Positions 34,801 through 42,635 of a stretch of DNA of 64,000 nucleotides are shown piece after piece. This stretch comes from Leucobacter massiliensis (lineage in GTDB: Bacteria; Actinomycetota; Actinomycetes; Actinomycetales; Microbacteriaceae). Under the pieces are notes generated by a model, which saw only the letters and a list, made by a program, of their open reading frames with translations, did not search any database and had not been told where the DNA came from. Position numbers and translations under genes: made by a program. The stretch spans positions 496,001-560,000 of the forward strand of contig NZ_MWZD01000017.1 of NCBI RefSeq assembly GCF_002982315.1, in the 5' to 3' direction. Positions within the stretch are counted from its first letter, which is position 1. The number at the start of each line of letters is the position of its first letter.

Positions 34801-35021
34801 GCGCTTCGCTGCGCACCATCGCCTTCGGCGCGATCCCGCTCGCCGCGGCGGCGCAGTGCGTGCTGTTCTGCTGGGCGCTCCTACCCATGCCGGGCGGTGA
34901 TCAGCGCATCTGGGGCGGGGTGTGGCTCGGTGCGCTGATGCTGACGGGGGTGTTCGCGCAGATGATCATGGTCGGCAGGAGGAGCGGCACGGTGCAGAAT
35001 GGTCCCCATGACGCACCATGA
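31875..35021 (+). CDS. DUF2207 predicted membrane protein with duplicated domain
   Basis: A 1,048-residue membrane protein. A short basic, Asp/Pro-rich cytoplasmic leader precedes a helix near 78-97 (LWAIVALVGAFLLVG). A first DUF2207-like extracellular beta domain (about 110-315) follows, then helices near 330-360, a cytoplasmic Arg-rich segment, two helices and a further helix. A second DUF2207-like domain (about 640-930) and two C-terminal helices end the protein. Most DUF2207 proteins have one such domain, so this looks like an internal duplication. The GTG at 31875 or ATG at 31887 could be the start. Function is unknown. Its last 14 bases overlap the next gene. Confidence 0.72.
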   Translation: MAERMRRGRRRGPRRGSEPGFDPFDLAGSDPELLNSGRIPDPQPAHTPLFAWLARILTAVEARLRARGDATVRNAIRALWAIVALVGAFLLVGPIVNEPLDIDDVLASAKIDEVDWIASDARIDYAVSRDPGGRFAVTGTEHYTANFTNGPEARIERVFPTEFQGRDTGFELSSATVDGQPAEVELRRGATVTRVLISPPGGERFEGSSEIELSFALRDLVTEKHDDATGTEVERWSWDLLGASWPQATKGLAVSVTLTPELDAALLRAPRAHVGWLLIGGTAWLSPEAETAEGVRYAFTNDDTLPPYPDLVIDLSFERGTFTLPATTALFWWQSWGPLLPLAVLGVFALFALAARRVVWADSAGEPWYLPRAEPPDELTAAEAAQLRQRPWHAELIDALSRGVPPRPGRKRRKERAEPPSRQWLTAVARAGMRAGRLGNLPSVLRRQARWDRDDRAVAAELRWVPDSYVRDSFIFGSLAIALLQWGLLRQLSHQVMLTVVWWPALFVLCSTVLALLTVWAVWRPRPLTRAGALAMQQLKGIDAYARATRLVDRGPVDDPLLPYALLGVGPRRGGRGVARLAAQESGDRWLWRGWRTEHFVSMPAILALLLALATLAAAIFTVSTRPSPYEQAEFVTWPSSNAPGAIWAQIEGFDIAAELDRDEQAGARLSVTERLRVRFTPGGSSVPQLAREWPRERLGQSLGLAVESVRVDGEEVPFAETAGAHTTAMVTRMSEVRDGPSDVEVRYTLSRPVVDAPDGPDSQQQLRWAAALGFWEDSYYTNPANPFDGSAPVRPLRVELTVAPELVAEIRTGGWIASDRDAERVPAERGNGFRPWVSEQRVYLGEGLEDSVLHDLRIGEERNGGDGSLIVSLDADAVQSRVAEDLGSETPAGPWGVSEEINAGLEKYELDLTGDLGAVLNFPAGTFSNVDVDGYERYRSAYQLPYATVLALAGAVAAASAGTFVFALRLRRRASASLRTIAFGAIPLAAAAQCVLFCWALLPMPGGDQRIWGGVWLGALMLTGVFAQMIMVGRRSGTVQNGPHDAP

Positions 35022-36783
35022 CCCGTCCGCCGCGTTCTTCGCCGCCCGCGACCAGCTGCTCGCGCTCGCCGGCGATCCCGCCCGCGCCCGCGCCGAGTTC
35101 CGCTGGCCGGAGGTCGGCCCCGACTTCAACTGGGCGCACGACGTCTTCGACCGCATCGCAGAGGGGAACGACGCGACCGCGCTGCACATCGTCGAGCAGG
35201 GCGGCGGCGAGACCGTACGGAGCTTCGCGCAGCTGAAGCGGCGCTCCGACCAGGTGGCGCAGTGGATGCGATCGATCGGGGCGCGACGCGGTGACGTGGC
35301 GATGCTCATGCTCGGCAACCGGGTCGAGCTGTGGGAGATCATGCTGGCCGCGATGAAGATCGGCGTGGTCATCCTGCCGACCTCGGTCGTGCTCGGCGCG
35401 CACGAGCTGCAGGACCGCGTCGAGCGCGGCAGCGTCCGGTGGGTGTTCGCCGCCGCCGAGGACGCTGTCAAGTTCGCCGAGGTGCCTGGCGACTACCGCG
35501 GGGTGGGCGTCGGCCTCGACACCGCCTCCCGTGACCATCGCGCGCAGCTCTACGACTGGCACCGCTACGAGGAGTCGAGCGCCGCCTCGCTCGCCCCCAT
35601 CGCGAAGGCGACCCGCAGCACCGACCCGGCGCTGCTCTACTTCACCTCGGGCACCACGAGCCTGCCGAAGATCGTGGTGCACTCGCACACCAGCTACCCG
35701 GTGGGGCACCTCTCGACGATGGCCTGGATCGGGGTGCGGCCCGGTGACGTGCACCTCGTGATCAGCGCACCCGGCTGGGGCAAGCACGCCTGGTCCAGCT
35801 TCTTCAGCCCGTGGCACGTGGGCGCGACGATCCTGGTCGTCAACTCGCCCCGCTTCGACCCCGAGTTCCTCGTCGCCGAGCTCGACCGCCACGGGGTCAC
35901 CACCTTCTGCGCGCCGCCCACCGTGTGGCGCATGCTCATCCAGCACCGCCTCGAGCGGCGGCCGCGCGCACTGCGCGAGCTCGTCTCCGCGGGCGAGCCG
36001 CTCAACCCGGAGGTGATCGCGCGCATCCGCGAGTGGTGGGGGCTCGACATCCGCGACGGTTACGGCCAGACCGAGACGACGGCGCTCATCGGCAATATGC
36101 CGGGTGACCGGGTCGTGCCCGGGGCGATGGGCCTGCCGCTCCCCGGCGTCGATGTCGTGCTCGTCGACCCGGTCACCGGCGAGGAGGCGCAGGAGGGCGA
36201 GATCTGCTTGCGGACCGACGAGGCGGACCCGGAGCCGGATCGGGACGCCGAGGCGCCCCCGCGCCTCGCGCCCGTGAACCTCATGCCCGGCTACTTCGGC
36301 GACCCCGGGGCGACCGCGCGGGCGACGGCCGGCGGGCTCTTCCGCACGGGTGACGTGGCGGTGCGCGACGACTCGGGGGTGCTCACCTTCGTGGGCCGCA
36401 CCGACGACATCTTCAAGTCGAGCGACTTCAAGGTCTCGCCCTTCGAGGTCGAGAGCGCGCTGATCGAGCACGTGAGCGTCGCCGAGGCCGCGGTGGTGGG
36501 CGCCCCCGATGAGACGCGCCTCAACGTGACGAAGGCCTATGTGGCGCTCGCCGCCGGCGTCGAGGCCGACGAGCACACGGCGCACGCGATCCTCGCGCAC
36601 GCCCGCGCGGCGCTGCCGCCGTACATGCGGGTGCGCCGGGTCGAGTTCTTCGAGCTGCCCAAGACCAGCTCGGGCAAGATCCGGCGGGTCGAACTGCGGC
36701 AGCGCGAGGTGTCCGCGTACGGCGAGGGGCGCCGGATCGAGACCGAGTGGCGCGAGGAGGATTTCCCGGGGCTGAAGGGCTGA
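35008..36783 (+). CDS. AMP-dependent acyl-CoA synthetase (medium-chain type)
   Basis: A 591-residue adenylate-forming enzyme that activates a carboxylic acid with ATP and joins it to CoA. The phosphate-binding loop is YFTSGTTSLPK (near 211-221). Downstream are GYGQTETT (adenine-binding motif), RTDDIFKSSDFKVSPFEVES (hinge) and catalytic Lys557 in KTSSGKIRR. Overall order resembles medium-chain or acetyl/propionyl-type synthetases; chain length is not determinable. The start is ATG 35008, with ATG 34999 as an alternative; both overlap the end of the DUF2207 gene, suggesting coupling. An 8-bp tandem repeat spans the stop codon. Confidence 0.87.
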   Translation: MTHHDPSAAFFAARDQLLALAGDPARARAEFRWPEVGPDFNWAHDVFDRIAEGNDATALHIVEQGGGETVRSFAQLKRRSDQVAQWMRSIGARRGDVAMLMLGNRVELWEIMLAAMKIGVVILPTSVVLGAHELQDRVERGSVRWVFAAAEDAVKFAEVPGDYRGVGVGLDTASRDHRAQLYDWHRYEESSAASLAPIAKATRSTDPALLYFTSGTTSLPKIVVHSHTSYPVGHLSTMAWIGVRPGDVHLVISAPGWGKHAWSSFFSPWHVGATILVVNSPRFDPEFLVAELDRHGVTTFCAPPTVWRMLIQHRLERRPRALRELVSAGEPLNPEVIARIREWWGLDIRDGYGQTETTALIGNMPGDRVVPGAMGLPLPGVDVVLVDPVTGEEAQEGEICLRTDEADPEPDRDAEAPPRLAPVNLMPGYFGDPGATARATAGGLFRTGDVAVRDDSGVLTFVGRTDDIFKSSDFKVSPFEVESALIEHVSVAEAAVVGAPDETRLNVTKAYVALAAGVEADEHTAHAILAHARAALPPYMRVRRVEFFELPKTSSGKIRRVELRQREVSAYGEGRRIETEWREEDFPGLKG

Positions 36784-36801
36784 AGGGCTGAAGGGCTGAA
36801 G
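36770..36801 (+). repeat. 8-bp tandem repeat, four copies, spanning a stop codon
   Basis: Four perfect copies of GGCTGAAG run from 36770 to 36801. The stop codon of the acyl-CoA synthetase lies in the second copy. Because each unit supplies a TGA in one frame, copy-number change would scarcely alter the protein end. Confidence 0.95.
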
Positions 36802-36881
36802 CGGCGGGGCTGAGCGTGCCCGCATGACTGCGGCGGGCCGTGCCGGGGTGAAGTCCCCGAGCGCTTCGGGCTCGCGGCCGC

Positions 36882-37934
36882 TCAGCGCTGGTGAGGTCGA
36901 CGCGCCGGCGCCGCGAGGAGGGCGTGGCAGCGGGCGATCCGCTCGCGCCACCAGCGCTTCCGCTCCGGCGGGGCGGCGAAGCGGTCGAGCGCGGCGCCGT
37001 CGAGCGCGGGCCGCCGCACCGCGATGGATCCCTCCCGCGGCAGCAGCGGATCCGCGGTCACGTCGCCGTCGAGCAGCGCGACCGTGCCCAGCCCGCACGC
37101 TCCGGCGAGCAGCCCCTCCGGGAGTGCGGAGGCGAGGCGCAAGCCCATCGCGATGCCCGCCGAGGTGTCGAGCGCGCTCGACACGACCACCGGCAGGCCC
37201 GCCTCCGCCACGATGCTGAGGGCGCGCCGCACCCCGCCGAGCGGCTGCGCCTTCACGATGAGCAGGTCCGCGGCCCCCGCGCGCGCCACCGCGAGCGGGT
37301 CGGCGGCCTTGCGCACGCTCTCGTCGGCGGCGATCCGCACGGTCGGGGCGGAGCCGGAGTCGCCGGCCACCTGGCCCCGCGTCTGCCGCCGCACCTCGGC
37401 GAGCTCCGCCACGGTCGCGCAGGGTTGCTCGGCGTAGTCCAGCTCGAACTCGGCGAGCGCGCGCAGCGCCGTCGCCGCCTCCGTGACCGTCCAGCCGCCG
37501 TTCGCGTCGACGCGGACGCGCGCTTCCGGACCCAGCGCCTCACGGACGGCGCGCACGCGGGCGACGTCGTCGGCGAGCGACTGCCCGCGCTCGGCGACCT
37601 TCACCTTCGCGGTGCGGCAGCCGGGGAAGCGCGACAGGATCGCGGGCACCTCGGCCGCTGGGACCGCGGGCACCGTCGCATTCACCTCGATGCGCTCGCG
37701 CAGGACGGGCGGCTGCTCGGCCCAGCCGAAGTCGAGCGCCGCGGCGAGCCAGGCGGACGCCTCCGCGTCGCCGTACTCGGGGAACGGGGAGAACTCGCTG
37801 GCGCCCTGGGGGGCGTCGAGGATGGCGGCTTCGCGCACGGTGATGCCGCGGAAGCGGGTGCGGGTGGGGATCGCGACGACCCGGGTCGCCGCCAGCACCT
37901 CGGCCAGCGGCGGGACCGGATCCTGCTCTCTCAT
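36882..37934 (-). CDS. menC: o-succinylbenzoate synthase
   Basis: A 350-residue enolase-superfamily enzyme that dehydrates SHCHC to o-succinylbenzoate in menaquinone synthesis. The catalytic and metal residues are all in place: Lys110 and Lys112 (TAKVKV), Asp143 (RVDANGGW), Glu169 (DYAEQP), Asp204 (IAADES) and Lys228 (LIVKAQPLGG). The ATG at 37934 has GGAGG about eight bases upstream. It faces away from the other men genes, with the VIT gene between. Confidence 0.92.
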   Translation of the reverse strand: MREQDPVPPLAEVLAATRVVAIPTRTRFRGITVREAAILDAPQGASEFSPFPEYGDAEASAWLAAALDFGWAEQPPVLRERIEVNATVPAVPAAEVPAILSRFPGCRTAKVKVAERGQSLADDVARVRAVREALGPEARVRVDANGGWTVTEAATALRALAEFELDYAEQPCATVAELAEVRRQTRGQVAGDSGSAPTVRIAADESVRKAADPLAVARAGAADLLIVKAQPLGGVRRALSIVAEAGLPVVVSSALDTSAGIAMGLRLASALPEGLLAGACGLGTVALLDGDVTADPLLPREGSIAVRRPALDGAALDRFAAPPERKRWWRERIARCHALLAAPARRPHQR

Positions 37935-38009
37935 GCCTCGATCCTCCCACGCCCCCGCCTCGCCGGGGTGTCCTTGCGGGGGCTCCCGGCACGGGGGGAT
38001 GATGGGCCC

Positions 38010-38813
38010 ATGCAGCAGGAACCATCCGGGGGAGCCGAGCGGGGTGCGCGGACGGCTCGCGAGGGGGAGGAGCGCGCGGGCCGCGATGCCGGATCCCTCG
38101 CGGACGGCTCCCATCCCGGCGAGCCCCACGACAACCGCCTGGGCCAGCGCCTCAACTGGCTGCGCGCCGGGGTGCTCGGCGCGAACGACGGGATCGTGTC
38201 CACCGCCGGCGTCGTGATCGGCGTCGCGGGGGCCGCGCCCGGCAATGTGATCGCGATCGCGACCGCGGGCGTGGCGGCGCTCGTCGCCGGGGCGTTCTCG
38301 ATGGCGGGCGGCGAATACGTGTCGGTGAGCACGCAGCGCGACACGGAGCGCGCGATGATCCGGAAGGAGATCCGCGAACTGCGCGAGGAGCCGAAGGAAG
38401 AGCTCGAGGAGCTGGCCGGCTTCTACCGGCAGCGGGGGCTCTCGCCGGGGCTGGCACGGCAGGTCGCGGAGGAGCTCACCGCGCACGACGCGCTCGCCGC
38501 GCACGCCGAGGTCGAGCTGGGCATCGACCCGGAGGAGTTCACGAGTCCCTGGGCGGCCGCCTTCTCCTCCTTCGTGTCCTTCACGGTCGGGGCGCTCATC
38601 CCGCTCGTCATGATCCTGCTCCCCCTCGGCGAGCACCGGGTGTGGGCGGCGGCGCTCGCGGTGGTGATCGGGCTGCTGCTGACCGGGTGGATCAGCGCGG
38701 CGCTCGGGCAGGCGCCGCGTCTGCGCGCGATCCTCCGCAATGTGCTCATGGGTTCCGCGACGATGGCGGCGACGTACCTGATCGGGATGGTGTTCGGGGT
38801 GGCGGTGTCGTAG
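38010..38813 (+). CDS. VIT1/CCC1-family iron or manganese transporter
   Basis: A 267-residue membrane protein. After a 45-residue charged leader, helix 1 carries LRAGVLGANDGIVSTAG, the family signature, followed by GAFSMAGGEYVSVSTQRD. A charged cytoplasmic Glu-rich section (REEPKEELEELAGFYRQRG) binds metal in VIT proteins and precedes three more helices. Family members move Fe(II) or Mn(II) out of the cytosol; direction and metal are inferred. It lies between menC and menB without overlapping either. Confidence 0.88.
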   Translation: MQQEPSGGAERGARTAREGEERAGRDAGSLADGSHPGEPHDNRLGQRLNWLRAGVLGANDGIVSTAGVVIGVAGAAPGNVIAIATAGVAALVAGAFSMAGGEYVSVSTQRDTERAMIRKEIRELREEPKEELEELAGFYRQRGLSPGLARQVAEELTAHDALAAHAEVELGIDPEEFTSPWAAAFSSFVSFTVGALIPLVMILLPLGEHRVWAAALAVVIGLLLTGWISAALGQAPRLRAILRNVLMGSATMAATYLIGMVFGVAVS

Positions 38814-38851
38814 CGGGTGCGGGGCCGGGCGGAGCGGGCTGCGGCCGCGGC

Positions 38852-38857
38852 TAGGCT
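38852..38857 (+). promoter_or_regulatory. -10 hexamer TAGGCT, leaderless menB
   Basis: The hexamer ends six bases before the ATG at 38864. Confidence 0.5.
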
Positions 38858-38863
38858 GGGGCC

Positions 38864-39787
38864 ATGACGCAGCAGGATCACCCGGTTTCAGAGCTCTTCG
38901 ATCCGGCCGAGTGGCAGCTCGCCCCCGGCGCGGAGGGGTACACCGACCTCACCGCGCACCTCAGCCGGGACGGCCGCATCGCGCGCATCGCCTTCGACCG
39001 GCCGGAGGTGCGCAACGCCTTCCGCCCGCACACCGTCGACGAGCTGTACGACGCGCTCGACCGGGTGCGGGTCAACCCGCGTGTGGGGGTGGTGCTGCTG
39101 ACCGGCAACGGCCCCAGCCCGAAGGACGGCGGCTGGGCGTTCTGCTCCGGCGGGGATCAGCGCATCCGCGGCCGCGACGGCTACAAGTACTCGGACGACG
39201 AGACGGGCGTCGGTCCGGAGGCTGCGGCGCGTGCGGGGCGCCTGCACATCCTCGAGGTGCAGCGGCTCATCCGCTTCATGCCGAAGGTCGTCATCGCGCT
39301 CGTGCCGGGCTGGGCCGCGGGCGGCGGGCACTCGCTCAACGTCGTCTGCGATCTGACGATCGCGAGCCGCGAGCACGCGCGCTTCAAGCAGACCGACGCC
39401 GATGTGGGCTCCTTCGACGCCGGCTACGGCAGCGCCTACTTCGCCCGGCAAGTGGGGCAGAAGAACGCGCGGGAGGTGTTCTTCCTGGCGCGCGAGTACG
39501 ACGCGGACCGCGCCCGCGAGATCGGGGCGGTGAACGAGGTGGTGCCGCACGCGGAGCTGGAGCGCACCGGCATCGCGTGGGCGCGCACGATCCTCGGCAA
39601 GTCGCCCACGGCGATCCGCATGCTGAAGTACGCGATGAACGCCGTGGACGACGGGATCGTGGGCCAGCAGCTCTTCGCGGGCGAGACGACGCGCCTCGCC
39701 TACGGCACGGACGAGGCCGTGGAGGGCCGCGACGCCTTCCTGGAGAAGCGGGATCCCGATTGGAGCCCGTTCCCGTACCACTTCTGA
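38864..39787 (+). CDS. menB: 1,4-dihydroxy-2-naphthoyl-CoA synthase
   Basis: A 307-residue crotonase-fold enzyme that cyclises o-succinylbenzoyl-CoA to DHNA-CoA. Diagnostic stretches are WAFCSGGDQRIRGRDGYKY, PGWAAGGGHSLNVVCDLTIA, and DVGSFDAGYGSAYFARQVGQ. The C-terminus ends in the usual FPYHF. Length and motifs are those of actinobacterial MenB. It is followed by menE after 141 bases and has its own leaderless promoter. Confidence 0.95.
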   Translation: MTQQDHPVSELFDPAEWQLAPGAEGYTDLTAHLSRDGRIARIAFDRPEVRNAFRPHTVDELYDALDRVRVNPRVGVVLLTGNGPSPKDGGWAFCSGGDQRIRGRDGYKYSDDETGVGPEAAARAGRLHILEVQRLIRFMPKVVIALVPGWAAGGGHSLNVVCDLTIASREHARFKQTDADVGSFDAGYGSAYFARQVGQKNAREVFFLAREYDADRAREIGAVNEVVPHAELERTGIAWARTILGKSPTAIRMLKYAMNAVDDGIVGQQLFAGETTRLAYGTDEAVEGRDAFLEKRDPDWSPFPYHF

Positions 39788-39916
39788 GCGCGGCCGCTGC
39801 GGCTCGGGAGCCGGCTCAGCTCCCCGGCCGGGCTGTGCGCCCGTCCCCGCGCCGGCCTCGCTCCCGCGCCCGTGCCCGCCCGTGCCCCGCTCGCTTCGTG
39901 CGCACCGCGACGCGAG

Positions 39917-39922
39917 TACCCT
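39917..39922 (+). promoter_or_regulatory. -10 hexamer TACCCT, leaderless menE
   Basis: The hexamer ends six bases before the GTG at 39929, which supports that start. Confidence 0.5.
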
Positions 39923-39928
39923 GGAACG

Positions 39929-41263
39929 GTGACTGCGCCTAACGGACTCCGCGCCATCCCCACCGATGACCGCGCCTGGCTCATGGCCGCGCTCGCGGAC
40001 GCGCTGTCGGGCGGCGCCCCGGTGCTGCCGCTCGGCCCCGGCGTCGACGCGGCGGCGGCCGCCGGGCTGCAGCGGGCCCCGCTGCCCGAGGGCACGGCCG
40101 TGGTGATCCGCACCTCGGGCTCCACGGGGATGCCCAAGGCCGTCGCGCTCAGCGCGGCGGCGCTGCGGGCCTCGGCGGAGGCGACGCACGAGGCGCTGGG
40201 CGGACCCGGCCAGTGGCTCGTGGCGCTTCCGACGCAGCTGATCTCGGGACTGCAGATGCTCGTGCGGTCCGAGCTCGCGGGGGTGGCCCCGGTGTTCGCG
40301 GCCGCGGGATCGGATGGTCCGGGGGCGGAGGGCGCGGGATCGCCGCGCGGCGGCTTCGATCCCGCGCGGCTGCTCGCCGCCGCCGAGACGATGGAGCACG
40401 AGCGCCGCTACGTGTCGCTGGTGCCCGTGCAGTTCTCGCGCCTCCTCGACCTCGCCGAGCGCGAGGCCGCCGCCGCCGAGGCGCTGCGCCGCTTCGACGC
40501 GGTGCTGGTGGGCGGGCAGGGCGTGTCGCTCGCGCTGCGCCGCCGCGCCCACGAACTCGGGGTCGCGCTGCGCCGCAGCTATGGCATGAGCGAGACCGCC
40601 GGCGGCTGCGTCTACGACGGGGTGGAGATCGGCGAGACGCGGGTGCGCATCCGCGCGGGGGAGGTGCAGCTCGCAGGGCCGACGCTCGCGCTCGGCTATG
40701 TGGGCGACGCCGCGCTCACCGCGCAGCGCTTCGTCGAAGAGCCCGGGCGCGAGGGCGAGCCGGTGCGGTGGTATCGCACGGGGGACGCCGGCGAACTGCT
40801 CGGCGGCATGCTGACGGTCACGGGCCGCCTCGACCGGGTGCTCATCTCGGGCGGCGTGAACGTCTCGCTCGACGAGGTGGAGCGCGTGGTGCGCGAGCTG
40901 CCCGGCTGGCACAGCGCCGTGGCGCTCGCGGCCCCGCACCCCGAGTGGGGGGAGCGGGTGAGCCTGGTGGTCGAGACGGAGGCGGGCGCGGCGCCGTTCG
41001 GCGCCGTGCGCGATGCGGTCCGGGACCGGCTCGGCGCCGCGGCCGTGCCCGAGTGGGCGACGGAGACGGAGCGGATCCCGCGCCTGGACGGCGGCAAGCC
41101 CGATCTCGTGGCGCTCGGGGAGTGGCTGCGGCGGCTGCGGGCGAGCTTCGCCGAGCTGCGCTCGGCGGAGGCCGGCGGCGGGGGAGCGGAGGCCGCCGGG
41201 CGGCCGCAGAGCCGGGAACGGCAGCAGGGTCAGGACGAGCGGACAGCGGAGGAGCAGCGGTGA
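39929..41263 (+). CDS. menE: o-succinylbenzoate-CoA ligase
   Basis: A 444-residue adenylate-forming enzyme joining o-succinylbenzoate to CoA. The ATP loop is IRTSGSTGMPKAV, the adenine motif SYGMSETAGG, the hinge GRLDRVLISGGVNVSLDEVE, and catalytic Lys390 lies in LDGGKPDL. It is compact, as in other actinobacterial MenE proteins, and has a charged, Gln-rich tail. The GTG start follows TACCCT. Its TGA overlaps the GTG start of menA (GTGA). Confidence 0.9.
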   Translation: MTAPNGLRAIPTDDRAWLMAALADALSGGAPVLPLGPGVDAAAAAGLQRAPLPEGTAVVIRTSGSTGMPKAVALSAAALRASAEATHEALGGPGQWLVALPTQLISGLQMLVRSELAGVAPVFAAAGSDGPGAEGAGSPRGGFDPARLLAAAETMEHERRYVSLVPVQFSRLLDLAEREAAAAEALRRFDAVLVGGQGVSLALRRRAHELGVALRRSYGMSETAGGCVYDGVEIGETRVRIRAGEVQLAGPTLALGYVGDAALTAQRFVEEPGREGEPVRWYRTGDAGELLGGMLTVTGRLDRVLISGGVNVSLDEVERVVRELPGWHSAVALAAPHPEWGERVSLVVETEAGAAPFGAVRDAVRDRLGAAAVPEWATETERIPRLDGGKPDLVALGEWLRRLRASFAELRSAEAGGGGAEAAGRPQSRERQQGQDERTAEEQR

Positions 41264-42213
41264 GCACGAGGGATCGGCGCAGATCGGGCAACCCGGCGGT
41301 GCGCGCGGCGGCCGAGCGGCAGCTCGATGCGGGCGAGGCGCCGGCGATCACCTGGCGCAACTGGGTGGGCGGTGCGCGACTGCGCACGCTGCCGCTGGCG
41401 ATCGCCCCCGTCGCCGCGGGCGCGGGGGTGGCGCACATGGTGCACGGCTTCTCGCTGACGCTCAGCCTGCTCGCGCTCGCCGTCGCCGTGCTGCTGCAGA
41501 TCGGCGTGAACTACGCGAACGACTACTCCGACGGGGTGCGCGGCACGGATGCCTTCCGCGTCGGGCCCGCGCGGCTGACGGGCTCGGGTCTCGTCGACCC
41601 GAAGCGGGTGCTCGTCACGGCGCTCGCGTTCTTCGCGCTCGCGGCCGTGGCGGGTCTCGTGGCGGTGGTGCTGAGCGGACGCTGGTGGTTCCTGGCGCTC
41701 GGAGTGCTCGCGATCCTCGCGGCCTGGTTCTACACCGGGGGCAAGCGGCCCTACGGCTATGCGGGGCTGGGCGAGGTGATGGTGTTCCTCTTCTTCGGGC
41801 TGGTGGCCACCGTCGGCACGGTCTACCTGCAGACCGAGGTGCAGACGCAGGAGGCGTGGTACGCGGGGGCGGGCGTCGGGCTGTTCGCGGTCGCCGTGCT
41901 CGTGGTCAACAATCTGCGCGACATCCCCACCGACCGGCTCGCCGGCAAGCGCACCCTCTCGGTGCGCATCGGCGACCGCGCGAGCCGCGCGCTCTACGTC
42001 GCCTGCGTGGTGCTGCCCTTCGCGGTGCCCGCGATCTTCGGCTTCGTCAACCCGGGCATGCTGCTCGTGTGGTTCGTGCTGCTGCTCGTGCTGCCCTGCG
42101 TCCTCATCGTGATCACCGCGAAGACCCCCCGCGAGCTGATCCTCGTGCTGCAGCTCACGAGCCTCGCCGCCCTCGCCTACGGCGTGCTCCTCGGCGTCGC
42201 CTTCGCCTTCTGA
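41260..42213 (+). CDS. menA: 1,4-dihydroxy-2-naphthoate polyprenyltransferase
   Basis: A 317-residue UbiA-superfamily membrane enzyme that prenylates DHNA to demethylmenaquinone. The two Asp-rich motifs are NYANDYSDGVRGTD and NNLRDIPTDRLAGKRTL, separated by the expected four helices, with about nine helices in all. The GTG at 41260 overlaps the menE stop by four bases and has GGAGG just upstream, so it is translationally coupled to menE. Confidence 0.93.
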   Translation: MSTRDRRRSGNPAVRAAAERQLDAGEAPAITWRNWVGGARLRTLPLAIAPVAAGAGVAHMVHGFSLTLSLLALAVAVLLQIGVNYANDYSDGVRGTDAFRVGPARLTGSGLVDPKRVLVTALAFFALAAVAGLVAVVLSGRWWFLALGVLAILAAWFYTGGKRPYGYAGLGEVMVFLFFGLVATVGTVYLQTEVQTQEAWYAGAGVGLFAVAVLVVNNLRDIPTDRLAGKRTLSVRIGDRASRALYVACVVLPFAVPAIFGFVNPGMLLVWFVLLLVLPCVLIVITAKTPRELILVLQLTSLAALAYGVLLGVAFAF

Positions 42214-42264
42214 GGCCCGCCCGCCCCGCCGAGTCCGCACATTCCTGCCGGCCCGATCAGGTTC

Positions 42265-42610
42265 ATGACTTCCTCCCACGCTTCTCCCGGCGCTGGCGCC
42301 ACTCCCGCGTCCGCGCCGCCCGCCGCCCCCGCGCGCCTCTCGCTGCTGCGCGGTTTCGCCCGACTCGTCCCCTTCGCCCGGCCGGCGCTGCCCCGGCTCA
42401 TCGGCGGAGGCCTCGTGGCGCTCGGTGCCACCATGCTCACGCTCGCCGTGCCGCTCGTGATCCAGTGGGTGATCGACGGCCCCATCACCGACGGCGACCG
42501 GACCGCGGTGCTGTGGGGCGTCGCGGCGGTCTTCGCGCTCGGACTCGCCGAGGCGCTGCTCGTCTTCCTGCGCCGCGCGCTCCTGCTCACCCCCACCACC
42601 GAGGTGAAGC
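42265..42610 (+). pseudogene. ABC exporter, N-terminal fragment of the first membrane domain
   Basis: About 115 codons start with a Pro/Ala-rich leader and match the first helices of a fused ABC exporter: RLIGGGLVALGATMLTLAVP, then VIQWVIDGPITDGD, a second helix and LLLTPTTEVKR. In intact homologues this motif is followed by the rest of the membrane domain and an ATP-binding domain. Here it stops and runs directly into the -10 region of the MFS gene. The remaining roughly 450-500 codons are absent. The frame stays open to 42735 but reads the MFS gene out of frame. Confidence 0.72.
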
Positions 42611-42621
42611 GGGGCCCGGAG

Positions 42622-42627
42622 TACGCT
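42622..42627 (+). promoter_or_regulatory. -10 hexamer TACGCT for the MFS gene
   Basis: Eight bases upstream of the ATG at 42636. It sits immediately after the point where the ABC fragment loses homology, so the MFS gene kept its own promoter. Confidence 0.45.
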
Positions 42628-42635
42628 GGATGGAC

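Noticed and set aside
36770-36801. The 8-bp repeat at the acyl-CoA synthetase stop as a phase-variation switch
   Set aside because: The stop codon sits in the second unit and each unit supplies the same stop, so copy-number change scarcely alters the protein.
38888-40939. A 683-codon minus-strand frame opposite menB and menE
   Set aside because: Shadow of two intact enzymes with complete motifs.
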